From Cyclostephanos tholiformis (Eukaryota; Bacillariophyta; Thalassiosirophyceae; Thalassiosirales; Thalassiosiraceae), in contig JALLPB010003356.1 of NCBI GenBank assembly GCA_036939975.1, forward strand, positions 1 to 11,694: a DNA stretch of 11,694 nt. The letters run 5' to 3'. Numbering within the stretch: the stretch's first letter is position 1; the number at the start of each line of letters is the position of its first letter. This document shows, in pieces, positions 1 to 8,436 of this stretch. The position numbers and the translations under genes were made by a program. Under the pieces are notes generated by a model. It saw nothing but the letters and a program-made list of their open reading frames with translations, did no database searches and had not been told where the DNA came from.

Positions 1-1500
1 CAGGATAACTTCGATGGTTACTAAATAGTAATTAAATACCTCACAATAACACTAAAGTTTACGATTGGCTAAAATTGGGTTTCTGAGGCACCCAGTCCCA
101 TATGTCTCAATGAGAGATTGGGAGAGAGGAAGTAATCACCGGTGAGGAGATCTGGGGGTTGATTTGGGGGAACACCCTAGGAGATGCTTAGAGTCATGTG
201 AACAAGACCCACACCCTTGGAACATGATAAGTAGGGATAGTGAGAGCATTAATCTCAATGGGAGCCATCATTGGAGCCATGTCGGCTTGATGGGAGTACT
301 TGACTCAATGGGAGCTGATGTTGGCTCAATGGGAGCCATCATTGGCTTGATGGGAGCCATCGTGTTAGCTCAATGGATGAATGAACACTGCATGGGCCTG
401 GTCAGCCACATATTTTGTGGCATCCCCGAGGATAGTCCACTATCAGCAAAATAATATTCATATGACGGTGAAGGAGAGCAGTATTGATGGTAACAAATAC
501 TTAGATTATTTATAGGATCTTGGTTCTATTATTGTTGGTTTTGGCATTTATGTGAGCCTGACTCACAATGGTCTGTCTGTGGTGAGAGCCAGGGGATCTT
601 CAGATGGTCTGACCAGTGGTAGAGGGTGGATCTGGAGACATTGGTCTGCTTGCCGGCATTCTAATTTCAAAGTTGTTCATTTCGGAACCAGACACTGGGT
701 ATCCAGTCAAGCCCCTGTTCGATGGAGGGATTGGCTTGCAACAAGACTGCTCAGGCTGAAGTGCTAGGCCAAGCTCTGCATGAGCCTGTGCCAATATGCC
801 GGCAGGGTCAGTAGCTCCAGGGCCCAGCATAATGAACACTGGGCAGCATGGCCACAATGAGGTGGTGGTGGTCATCAAGGAGGTCATTGTACTATGGTCA
901 TAGCAGGCAGTGCGCTGGTGCCGCAGGATGTTAGGGGTGGTCAAGGGGGGGGGGCAGACGTGAAGAATTGATGGCACCAGACTTGCTGTTGGCGAGAACA
1001 GTGTCATCAAAATTGGGGGAGGGAGGGGGGGGGGTGATTGTAATTATGTTGGGAGGGAGTGAGTTGTAGTCTGTCAGTCTCACAGCCATTTTCCAAAAAA
1101 TCAAGTCCTATGTAGGGTAATCATATACTCTCTACTTACAAGAATACAGAGCTAGCTTTTCTACTATTCCTATTAAAAAAACACTAAAACTGCTCTGGTG
1201 AGCTTGCTCTGAGCCCGCTGGGAACTTGTCAACTCAATTTGTCTCAATTGTGACCCAACTCATAGTATTGGAGATCCAGTGATTTTTGCTGGATCAAAAC
1301 GGTGGGGATTTTTTCTCCATTGTCTTATGACATAGGGCTTATCCCGTAGAGGTAGTGGGGACGGTTCTGGCGGCATCCAGACCATGTGAGCAGGGGGGAA
1401 ATCAATCGCATAGGAATCAAAATGATCTACAATTACACAATGATCAAACAAAGCAGAAGTAATCATCGTGTAAGTAATACACGCATAATGTGAAGCAATA
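1..1500. other. No supportable gene; minisatellite and poly-G tracts
   Basis: Small ORFs at 164-454 (+), 552-767 (+), 600-1010 (-) and 1260-1466 (-) show no family motifs, no splice-supported extension and no mutual organisation. Apart from the minisatellite, the notable content is G-rich tracts at 945-954 and 1015-1034. I see no RNA gene or transposon termini. Confidence 0.5.
256..375. repeat. Imperfect minisatellite, ~21-bp period
   Basis: A core of the form (C/T)(A/T)(A/G)ATGGGAGC recurs with ATG at 258, 290, 308, 329, 350 and 373. Three successive spacings are 18, 21 and 21 bp. The 21-bp units keep an open frame (MGAxxGL-like heptads) within a small ORF at 164-454 that has no recognisable relatives. 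Confidence 0.6.
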
Positions 1501-2278
1501 CCTTTTGTGCCATCGCCGCCCCCCTTAAGCCCGATTATTTAGCTTTTTATGCAACGAACCACGACGAGGATCTTTTAAAATGTAAAAGTGTCTCCCCATA
1601 TTCTAGAAACATCACCGGTGCTCGCCTCATCGGGCGATTGGGACCAAACGGTGATATACATCGCGAGCCGATAGTGTGTAGAAGGTTATGCATGGTGTGG
1701 GGAAGGGGACGATAAAAAGAGGAGTGAGAGGGCGAGAGGGTGTGGCGGGATCATTCAAGCCTTTTTGAGACACCATTCCTACGTAGAACACCGTAGACAG
1801 TACTACGTGGTCTCCAAAGGCTGGTTATTTCCTCGTTCAAAAATAAATGGTAAAAAAATATAATATCTCTGGACAAGAAAAGTTTTCCCTCTCTTTTGTG
1901 TGTGTGAGTGTGTGTGTGCCGTCGCGAGGAGCGAGGGGAAAAGCGAGAAAAGATCGCCCACGACGCATCTCAACTCCTCCAAGCCTATGATGTCTCCCCC
2001 CCCGCCAGCCCTCGCCCGGCCCTTTTTATTATCACCTTCTCCGCACTTACGAAAAAGAGGAGGGAGTTGAAACGAGCACAACACTACTACTAGCTACTAC
2101 AGCGAGAGAGAGAGGGAGGTAAAGTGGTAGCCGGGTCAAGCTGGGGAAGGAGAAAAGAAAAACTAGTAGTGGGGGGAGAGGGCAGGGGAAAAGAAAAAAA
2201 AAACAACATCCGATCGGTCGGCATCATCCATCATCCATCATCCATCGTCGCAATCCTACCCGCTCGAAGGGAGGGTGA
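1501..2278 (+). promoter_or_regulatory. Probable promoter and 5' leader of the RDR gene, rich in simple repeats
   Basis: This is the stretch immediately upstream of the RDR start. It contains an AT-rich patch at ~1848-1868 (AAAAAAATATAATATC), a (TG)n run at 1897-1918, a (GA)n run at ~2102-2118, purine-rich A runs near 2190-2204, and three head-to-tail CATCATC heptamers at 2222-2242. No long ORF here looks coding. The promoter role is inferred from position. No defined transcription start or factor site can be named. Confidence 0.35.
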
Positions 2279-5200
2279 ATGGTGGACGTCGTCGTCGACG
2301 AATCGGACGGCATGTCGTCGTCGTCGTCGCGAGATGGCGTCGTAATCGTTCCCCCTCGTCGTCGTCGTCATCGCAAACTGGACATCGACGACGACGACGA
2401 CGATGTTGATGACGACGACGAGGATTTGAACGAGGAGGATGACGACGGGGATGACGACGAGGATGATGACGAGGATGACGACGATGATGACGACGAGGAC
2501 TGGTCACCCCCGTGGACGCTAAGACGTCGCGTTTCGGGGGAATTCCGGCCCCTTCCCGTCGGAAAGGACGACGATGTTGACGACGACGACGACGTCGATG
2601 GGGAAGAGGAGGAGGAGTATGACGATGACGAGGACGACGAGGAAGAGTGGGAGGAGGAGATGGCACGTTGGGATGGTCCGGAGAGTCGATCATGCGCCGC
2701 GAGGGTGGATGGACGAGGGGCGGATCATCGCGACGACGACGTGGCGGGAAATACGTACGGCCCATCGCCACTCCGCGCCGATGCCGATGTCGATGCGTAT
2801 GTCAACGACGACGATCGCGATGATGGAGGCATCGATGCGATCGATGGGGGAATGCTAGACGAATTCGTCATCGACCTGAACGAGATGGAGGCATTCGCCA
2901 ACGACGACGATCATGAGGGGGGGGGGATGATGATGTCGAATGACGATGTATTTTTGGGGGGGGATGTCGACCTCGACGACGTGAACTACAAAGGAAGGGG
3001 GGTCCACGATGACTTCAACGATGATGACGAAGACGATGACGAGGATAAACATCGACGGGGGAGGAAGGGTGGTAGGGCGAGGATGTTACCCCCCCGAGCG
3101 GGGGATGGATTGGGAGGAGACGACGTTTCGATGGGAGACATCGAAAACGATCGTGATCGTGACATCGACGAGGACTACATCGACGATGGGGAGGAGGAGG
3201 AGGAGGAGGAGGAGGAGGAGGAGGATGTGAAGAGGCTCGCGCGGTGGCCCAATAATGTTGTTGGCAGGAAAAAGCCCCTCGCTAATGTCGAGACCCCAAA
3301 GAGGAATACTCTCCCGCCGGGGCCGGATTGGACCTCCAAAGTTGTGAAGGACTCCAGGCAGAATCGCACCCATTGGTTATCTCCCATTCGGCGCATTGAG
3401 TTCAAATGGTACAAGCAAGCGTGCGTTTTCGAGGAAATGAGGAAAATGTACGATAACGACGAAGTGCGAGCCTGGACGGAATTCAGGAGAGTCACGGCCG
3501 GGGTCGAACAAGTTATGGTGGTTGATCCCTTCCAGTACGACGAGCAAGGCTCGTCGACGACGTTACTTCCGGGGCAGAGGAATCCACCGCCAGGGCCGGG
3601 GTGGACGGCCAGTGCGGTAACCGAAGCTGTCGGAACTCATCGTTGCTATTGGCGTTCTCCCGTGAGGAAGATCGAGTTTCGTAAATACAAGCCAGCATGC
3701 GCATTTGAAAAGCTCAGGGAGCAGTTTGGCGCCGATGAAATACAAGCTTGGGCTCAGTATCGAAAGATGACGGTTGGGAAGGACACGTACGTCGTAGCGC
3801 CTTTTCAATATGACGAGACGACGATAGGGTCGAGTAGGAATCCTCCGCCACCAGGACCAGATTGGACCTCCAAAGTGGCGAAGGACTCCTGGCAGAATCG
3901 TACCCATTGGTTATCTCCCATTCGGCGCATTGAGTTCAGCTGGTACAAGCAAGCGTGCGTTTTCGAAGAATTGCGGAAAAAGCACGATAATGACGAAGTG
4001 CGAGCATGGACGGAGTTCAGGAGAATCACAACGGGGAAAAAAATATACGTGGTTTCTTTCCTCCAGTACGATGTGCAGTCAGAGTCTCGAAGTAATCCGC
4101 CTCCACCTGGGCCGAATTGGACCCCCAAGTTTGTGAAGAAGGCAGGGCGGATTCGCCGCCATTGGATATCTCCCATTCAACGAATTGAATTCAAAACGCA
4201 CGAGGAAGCTTGCAAATTCGAAGAGCTGAGGAGGTTGTGTAATAACGACGAAGTGCAAGCTTGGAATGATTACAGGAGAATCACAGTGGAGAGCGAGCGC
4301 ATTCAGGTGGTTTCTCCCCTCCAGAACGATGATCCAAGCTCTTTGAATCTTCCTCGAGGGCGGGGGCGGAATGGCCAACGAGCGCCCAAGCCAAATGGAG
4401 AGATAGATGTATATACACGGGGAAGGCACGGGAGTGTTTCAATTGCTGCTAGCTCATACGAACCTGAGCAGAAAATGAAACGAGTTATCAGAGCGCAAGG
4501 GCAGAGAGTTGTTACAAAAATGACTGTTGCCAATAGATCTTCAATCAGAATTGGGTCGTTATCTTCCACAAAGAATAAGAATCGAGCAACCAAATCAAAC
4601 AAAAAGGGAGCCACGACCGCAACGTCATCGCGGCTGTCACCTTCGTGCGATGTGCAAAGGCTGGTGGATCCGCTCCCAGCGTTGATCATGCATAGAAGAC
4701 AGGAGTTATTAGGCGCCAACACGGGATCGATAGCATCGTCGCCTATCAAGAGGGCAACGGTCACAATCGACCAGAAATGGGCTCAAACACTTGTTGGACT
4801 CCGTATGAAAGTCCCTGGGAACTGGTGGAATGGCTGTAACGACAAAGCACTCTACGCTGGTCGAATCGCTAGTATCAATTTTTCGGATGATACTAAGTGC
4901 TACTTCATATTGGAATTGGACACAGGCGAGACTTACCCAATGCGTTATGATGCCGTTCGTTGTTATGCGGACAAAGAGCATCCTACCAACACCAGTTTTT
5001 ACCTTCCAGAGGAGCCTCCTGGCGATCCAAATGCGACGAGACCGGGCAAGAGAGAGTGTAGTGAGAGGCCCGACCGAAGTGTTTCGAAGTCAAGGAAGTT
5101 GCAGAAGACTAGCCATGAGTCGGCAACGCAGCTGCCAAATGCTAGCACCAAATCAAAAAGCAAGAATAGTCCTGCTATCAACTCATCCAAAAATCGCTGC

Positions 5201-6327
5201 AGTAGCCGAGCTCCTTCGTCGTTGCATGATGAGGATATCCCGCCATCGATGGTGCGTAGGAGACGGGAGAAATTGGACGCCGTCGCAGGATCGATGGCGT
5301 TGTCGTCGTCCATGAAGGAAACGATGATTGCGAGCAAGCCGGCTGTGTCAAATCCTACTCTCAGTCGCTTTCGCGAGATGAGTCCAATCCTTGGAAGCGA
5401 ACCTCTAAATCAAGCGGGGCAGACATCCGAGTCAGATGATGATGAGGAAGAATTTCAACTTCCTGATCTCGATGAATGCAATAATACTGAGGAAAAAAGA
5501 GCCTCCATGAGAAATAACTCGTCCAAGTCTAAGAAGAACGCACTTCCAGTGTTACAAGAGGCGACAAAGGAACAAGTGTCAAAGAGAAACAAAAAAGCTG
5601 CTTCTCACAAACCCGTCACCATTGACCAGAAATGGGCTCAATCACTTGTTGGGCTCCGTATGAAAGTCCCTGGGAACTGGTGGAATGGCTGTGACGACAA
5701 AGCACTCTACGCTGGTCGAATTGCTAGAACAAATTTTTCGGATGATACTAAGTGCTACTTCATATTGGAATTGGACACAGGCGAGAAACCAGTTTTTACC
5801 TTCCAGAGGAGCCTCCTGGCGATCCAAATGCGACGAGACCGGTTCAGAAAGAGTGTAGTGAGAAGCTCGGTCGAGGCGTTTCAAAGTCGAAGAGGTTGCA
5901 GAAGACTAGCCATGAAGAGGAGCGTCCTGGCGATCCAAATGCGACGAGACCGGGCAAGAAGGAGTGTAGTGAGAGGCCCGACCGAAGTGTTTCGAAGTCG
6001 AAGATGTTGCAAAAGACTAGCCATGAGTCGGCAACGCAGCTGCCCAAAGCGAGCACTAAATCAAAAAGCAAGAATAGTCCTGCTATCAACTCATCCAAAA
6101 ATCGCCGCAGTAGCCTGGCTCATTCGTCGTTGCATGATGAGGACGATTTTTTTGACCGCTCTTCTGAACCAACTTTTGATGATGGCCTCAACAGTAGTGA
6201 AATCAAGATACTTTGTTTCAATCAGAGGACTAAGCTATCTTTCTTCAGTATGTACTTTAAAGGCCGAACTCTTCGTATCGAGAAAACGCTTAATGATGAA
6301 AATCCTCCGGAGAAGATGGTGACATAT
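2279..6327 (+). CDS. First long exon region of the RDR gene (N-terminal reader-like portion)
   Basis: One reading frame stays open from 2279 to the stop ending at 6322 (1,347 residues). Its last ~180 codons, after the truncated second Tudor-like copy, read as arginine-rich sequence that matches nothing in copy 1. In the same stretch the +1-shifted frame continues the copy-1 homology (EPPGDPNATRP, SKRLQKTSHE, SSLHDED), reaches the GTAAGT donor at 6328 in phase 0, and flows into the polymerase exons. The real protein therefore probably leaves the first frame between 5657 and 5807. If read as a separate unspliced gene ending at 6322, the product would be an acidic, repeat-bearing protein with a frameshifted tail. 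I consider that less likely. Confidence 0.6.
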
Positions 6328-8436
6328 GTAAGTGAAAATTAATAATTACGAGTATGAGAATGCCCACCCACTAATCTCATCGGGTTTTCATGCTGTTTCT
6401 TTGTGATACAACACAGGGTGGCAAGAGATACTGGCTGGCCTCTGCAAAAGTGGACAAGGACAACAAGGGTGGGGTTATGCAATTTGCGCAAGTGAAACGC
6501 ATTGAACTGATGTATATCAACAAGATAGGACTTCAGAAGGAGCTTGATAAACTCTGCTGTTTTGGCTCGTTGAAACCAGAGAAAGTCGTGGCCAGGCTTG
6601 GTAAGGTTATATGTTACCCCTTGTTTTATTATAAAACCCTTCATTCAATTTATCTCAATCAACGCAGCTCATCTTAAAGCGGAGGCTCAAAACATAATCA
6701 AAATCGAGGCTTCTGACATCGAGATAATAGAAGAAGAAGGTCATGAGGGTAAGAATTTAATCTGTGCGCCCAGAGTTTGTTCAATAGGTCACCACCCCAA
6801 CATCGTTTGCATTTGGATACTCGAATTCACGTCGCATAAGGCTGTGGTTTCTATCCAGAGGATTTTTTCAATGCCGGGGTGACGAAATATAAATGTGATT
6901 CAATTCAAGTTCGTATCATTGGTCCGACAATAGGTTTTGCTAAGGGCATGCTACTAAAGAAGCGAGGGATTTCTTGCATTCAGCTACCAAGCAGCATGAT
7001 CAAGGTCCCGCCCAGCGAGACCTGCACGAAGAGCTTTGCAATTGTTGTCATCAAGAATAGCTTTCCAAGTGAGGAAAACATTCAAATGGGTCGCTTTTTG
7101 GATCCCGAAGCGGCACCAGCGAACAAGACTTGGATGGTGAATGATCGCAGAAAACCGCTAAGTAATATGTATCAACGGATGTTTATTGGGTACGGCGTCA
7201 AAGTGTCAGATGTAAACGTATACACGAAGTCTGCCAAAAGTCCAAAGTACTTGAAACACGGTATGTTGACGATTTGTCTTGGTGTTTTTGGTTTTCTCTC
7301 GATACGCATGTAGCATGGAATTTACCTTCTTCATTGCTTTAGCTCATTTGAAGGGTTGCATAGATCCGACTGGGTTCCTTCCACCAAAAACAGTATTTAT
7401 TTCTGGATATACCACTGGCAATGACAACAGTCGTGCGCTGTTTGGTAAAGTCCATAAAAAGGTGTACCTCTCTCGAAGTCCATGCTTGGAACCCACAGAT
7501 GCAAAATTGGTATCTGTCATTGGAAGCAAACCAAAACAGATGAGCAATGATGATTGGGAAGTGCTTTGTAGCTATAGATTTGGCACTATCATTTTCCCTA
7601 GGTCAAAGGAGGGATCAACACCCTTGCCGTGTGTGATTGCAGGTATGATATTTCCAGGTCATTTGTTGTCCTTCAAAAATTACTTACAAAATGATATTGT
7701 ATTGTCTCATTCCACTCTGAATGACAGATGGTGATCTTGATGGTGATGGTAAGGAAACAATGACATCTCAACTCTTTAACAACTCAGTATCTCGCATCCG
7801 TTTTCTCATCCCGCTGTTGGTCATTTGACTATCTGCTAGATTATTTTGTCATGTGGGATGAAAAAATAATGAATTGTTTGATTCATAGCGATGACAAACC
7901 GACGTCAAAGGCAAGACGACAACTCTTCAAGCTGGAACTGCCAGCTGGGGTAGTCAAGACTGTGGTCAAAGAGACTAAATTTGCAAAAAGTTCAGACAGC
8001 AAGTGGCTGAGCAAGGCGCAGGACAAAATGCTGTGAGTAGTGTAAGTGTTTTGTTTTTCTTGATTTTGATGCGAGTACCCACTCCTTTTCGATTTTGGAT
8101 CGACAGCGACTTCCCCGAACAACGGGCTGCTACCCAGCTTGTAGGCAAGCTATATAAGTTATGCCGTCAGGCTTCGGAGAGGCCTCGTGGTGCATTTGAT
8201 CTGTTTGACAAGGATGCTATTGCTTACGCGAGGTGAGTTATGCATTGGTTTAATTTTTTCCACTTATTCAATAGCATTGACGTTGACTGATAACTGGCTG
8301 TCTGTTCTTATCAAAAAGGGCATACAAAGATTCCATGGATATACAGAAACATGGTGGTGTCATCAATCTTCCGCAACGTCTCCATGAAAATCTGCCAAAG
8401 GCTCAGCAGCAAATATTATCATCAAATGTGGAATAA
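2279..8436 (+). CDS. RDR: Multi-domain cellular RNA-dependent RNA polymerase (RDR/QDE-1 type), spliced, with acidic, MBD-like and Tudor-like N-terminal modules
   Basis: Seen: coding segments 2279-5657, 5807-6327, 6417-6600, 6668-6748, 6859-7260, 7343-7642, 7728-7748, 7840-8032, 8107-8232 and 8319-8436 join in a continuous frame. Every junction is GT-AG and phase-consistent, giving about 1,774 residues. The start is the ATG at 2279, directly preceded by an in-frame TGA. Order: acidic region (residues ~33-326), four MBD-like repeats (~343-686), Tudor-like motif (~828-898), basic Ser/Lys-rich linkers, then the polymerase. Polymerase marks are GFAKGML and PSSMIKV (first barrel), SRSPCLEPTD, TIIFPRS, DGDLDGD (~1623-1629), YFVMWDE, and the helical end AYKDSMDIQKHGGVINLP. 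Known: this family copies single-stranded RNA into dsRNA for Dicer/Argonaute silencing; the D-L-D-G-D aspartates bind the catalytic metal. Inferred: N-terminal modules target the enzyme. The polymerase identity is firm. The one-gene structure is less so, because the frame changes near 5785 (see the 5658-5806 entry). Confidence 0.75.
2375..3256 (+). other. Very acidic Asp/Glu-rich low-complexity region
   Basis: Residues about 33-326 are dominated by Asp and Glu, written largely as GAC/GAT/GAG runs. There is a pure run of eleven GAG codons at 3191-3223. No globular domain is visible. Known: such acidic tracts in nuclear proteins often contact histones or basic partners and are disordered. Inferred: this is a disordered acidic arm before the MBD-like array. 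The trinucleotide repetition makes length polymorphism likely. It also produces large spurious ORFs on both strands here, such as an Arg/His/Pro-rich one at 2256-2771 on the minus strand. Confidence 0.8.
3305..4336 (+). repeat. Four tandem ~85-residue protein repeats, MBD/TAM-like
   Basis: Units begin at 3305, 3578, 3836 and 4091, spaced 273, 258 and 255 nt. Each starts with a Pro-rich lead (PPPGPDW or similar). It continues through a basic stretch to H/Y-W-x-SP-hydrophobic, then R-K/R-IEF, an A-C-x-FE-x-LR helix, DE-x-x-AW-x-x-(Y/F)-R, and a terminal VV-x-P-x-QYD. The pattern P-P-G-x-W, then Y-x-SP-x-x-x-x-F, then a short helix resembles the methyl-CpG-binding domain layout, including the degenerate forms common in stramenopile proteins. 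Units 1 and 3 are nearly identical at DNA level, while 2 and 4 are more divergent. This suggests duplication of a two-unit block or gene conversion. The repeat is certain; the MBD assignment is an inference from motif spacing. Confidence 0.75.
4760..5236 (+). repeat. Copy 1 of a ~477-nt coding duplication, with an intact Tudor/SH3-like motif
   Basis: Residues ~828-898 read as a compact beta-rich module: VTIDQKWAQ, LVGLRMKVPGNWWNGC, ALYAGRIA, CYFILELDTGE, PMRYDAV. The order basic strand, W-W, Y-x-G-x-I, F-x-L-x-LD-x-G, Y-x-x-V resembles Tudor/Agenet-type or SH3-like barrels that bind methylated lysine or arginine. That assignment is inferred. The module is followed by a Ser/Lys-rich basic linker (GDPNATRP, then KSKSKNSPAINSSKN). 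A related ~30-residue segment (HRRQELL ... GSIASS; RRRREKLD ... GSMALSS) precedes copy 1 at ~4674 and recurs after it at ~5237, so the duplicated unit may begin before 4760. Confidence 0.7.
5615..6144 (+). repeat. Copy 2 of the duplication: 58 nt shorter in the Tudor-like motif, with a 111-nt internal tandem duplication
   Basis: Copy 2 repeats copy 1 closely at DNA level from VTIDQKWAQ to SSLHDED. Two length differences account for its 530 nt. Bases 4931-4990 of copy 1 (60 nt) correspond to only two bases (5786-5787) in copy 2, a net loss of 58 nt that removes the strand around PMRYDAV and shifts the frame. Then the GDPNATRP ... KTSHE segment is doubled with an exact 111-nt (37-codon) period (5820 against 5931). 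The second change preserves frame and the first does not. The downstream frame remains open and conserved, so coding capacity after the shift has been kept. Confidence 0.8.
5658..5806 (+). other. Candidate intron spanning the frame change in copy 2
   Basis: A GTATGA donor at 5658 and a TTTTTACCTTCCAG acceptor ending at 5806 bound 149 nt. Removing them converts the upstream frame to the downstream one and yields the junction ...SLVGL-Q-EPPGDP. GTATGA is also the donor of the confident intron at 7643. In copy 1 the equivalent sites (4803-5009) enclose 207 nt, a multiple of three without a stop, so use or skipping there would keep frame. Weaker alternatives with the same acceptor (from 5691 or 5715) also restore frame. 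The competing explanation is a real 58-nt deletion or an assembly error. Confidence 0.4.
6328..6416 (+). other. Intron joining the long N-terminal exon to the polymerase exons
   Basis: An 89-nt GTAAGT...ACACAG intron lies in phase 0. The stop codon that would end the upstream frame (TAA at 6340-6342) lies inside it. Removal joins EKMVTY to GGKRYWLASA. The consensus donor and phase match are the main sequence evidence that the reader-like ORF and the polymerase belong to one transcript. Confidence 0.75.
6417..6748 (+). CDS. RDR exons between the N-terminal modules and the catalytic barrels (6417-6600, 6668-6748)
   Basis: The two exons are separated by a 67-nt intron (GTAAGG ... AACGCAG, 6601-6667). 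The first encodes RYWLASAKVDKD, then QFAQVKRIELMYINKIGLQK. Its Y-W-x-(S/A) start, the (V/I)-(K/R)-RIE block and the following amphipathic helix echo the upstream MBD-like repeats (HWLSPIRRIEF...), so it may be a degenerate fifth unit or the polymerase's own N-terminal subdomain. The second exon is acidic (IEIIEEEGHEG). No RNA-recognition motif of the kind found in plant RDR N-termini is visible. An 110-nt intron (6749-6858) follows. Confidence 0.65.
6859..7642 (+). CDS. RDR exons carrying the first catalytic barrel and the approach to the active site (6859-7260, 7343-7642)
   Basis: The exons are split by an 82-nt intron (GTATGT ... GCTTTAG, 7261-7342). The first encodes QVRIIGPTIGFAKGML and then IQLPSSMIKV, matching the family's G-x-x-KG-x-L and L/R-x-SM-x-K blocks of the first double-psi beta-barrel. 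The second encodes GKVHKKVYLSRSPCLEPTDA and YRFGTIIFPRS, matching the 'SRNPCLHPGD' and 'VFP' blocks that precede the catalytic loop. The spacer between the blocks is shorter than I expect from plant RDRs, suggesting a compact enzyme. The family assignment rests on the order and spacing of these motifs. Confidence 0.85.
7728..7748 (+). CDS. 21-nt micro-exon encoding the RDR catalytic loop DGDLDGD
   Basis: The exon lies between acceptor ...ATGACAG and donor GTAAGG. Flanking introns are 85 nt (7643-7727) and 91 nt (7749-7839), and both splice in phase 1. With the leading G of the previous exon it reads D-G-D-L-D-G-D, and the trailing G begins the next Asp. The D-L-D-G-D signature (the canonical form; plant RDR3-5 use D-F-D-G-D) carries the metal-binding aspartates. 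Skipping this exon keeps the frame, since 21 nt is seven codons, but deletes the active site. Confidence 0.85.
7840..8436 (+). CDS. RDR C-terminal exons (7840-8032, 8107-8232, 8319-8436)
   Basis: The first exon continues from the catalytic loop with DYFVMWDEKIM, the family's post-loop 'YFV-WD' strand. A GTGAGT intron (8033-8106, 74 nt) leads to DFPEQRAATQLVGKLYKLCR and DLFDKDAIAYAR, helical sequence typical of the RDR head domain. A second GTGAGT intron (8233-8318, 86 nt) leads to AYKDSMDIQKHGGVINLPQR, matching the family's 'A-x-x-A-x-D-x-x-K-x-G-x-x-v-x-LP' block. The frame ends at TAA 8434-8436. Family members usually continue further, so this end may be early (see 8549-8713). Confidence 0.8.

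Noticed and set aside
600..1010. 136-codon minus-strand ORF considered as a retroelement gag remnant
   Set aside because: No zinc knuckle, protease or integrase motif, no terminal repeats; a polyproline-type stretch comes from the poly-G tract.
137..1620. The palindrome CACCGGTG at 137-144 and again at 1613-1620
   Set aside because: Two copies of an 8-bp palindrome far apart, with no shared context, are not enough for a site call.
2256..3495. Large minus-strand and alternate-frame ORFs rich in Arg/His/Pro, Val/Ile or Leu (2256-2771, 2855-3052, 3175-3495 and others)
   Set aside because: They are mirror images of the GAC/GAG triplet repeats of the acidic arm and lack any family motif.
3563..6098. 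Minus-strand ORFs of 63-153 codons across the repeat array and Tudor copies
   Set aside because: They are shadows of the duplicated sense coding sequence, recurring only because the sense strand is repeated.
6859..7748. Endogenous viral RNA polymerase
   Set aside because: The catalytic motif is D-L-D-G-D in a double-psi-barrel context with many spliceosomal introns. This is the cellular RDR family, not the palm-type GDD polymerase of RNA viruses.
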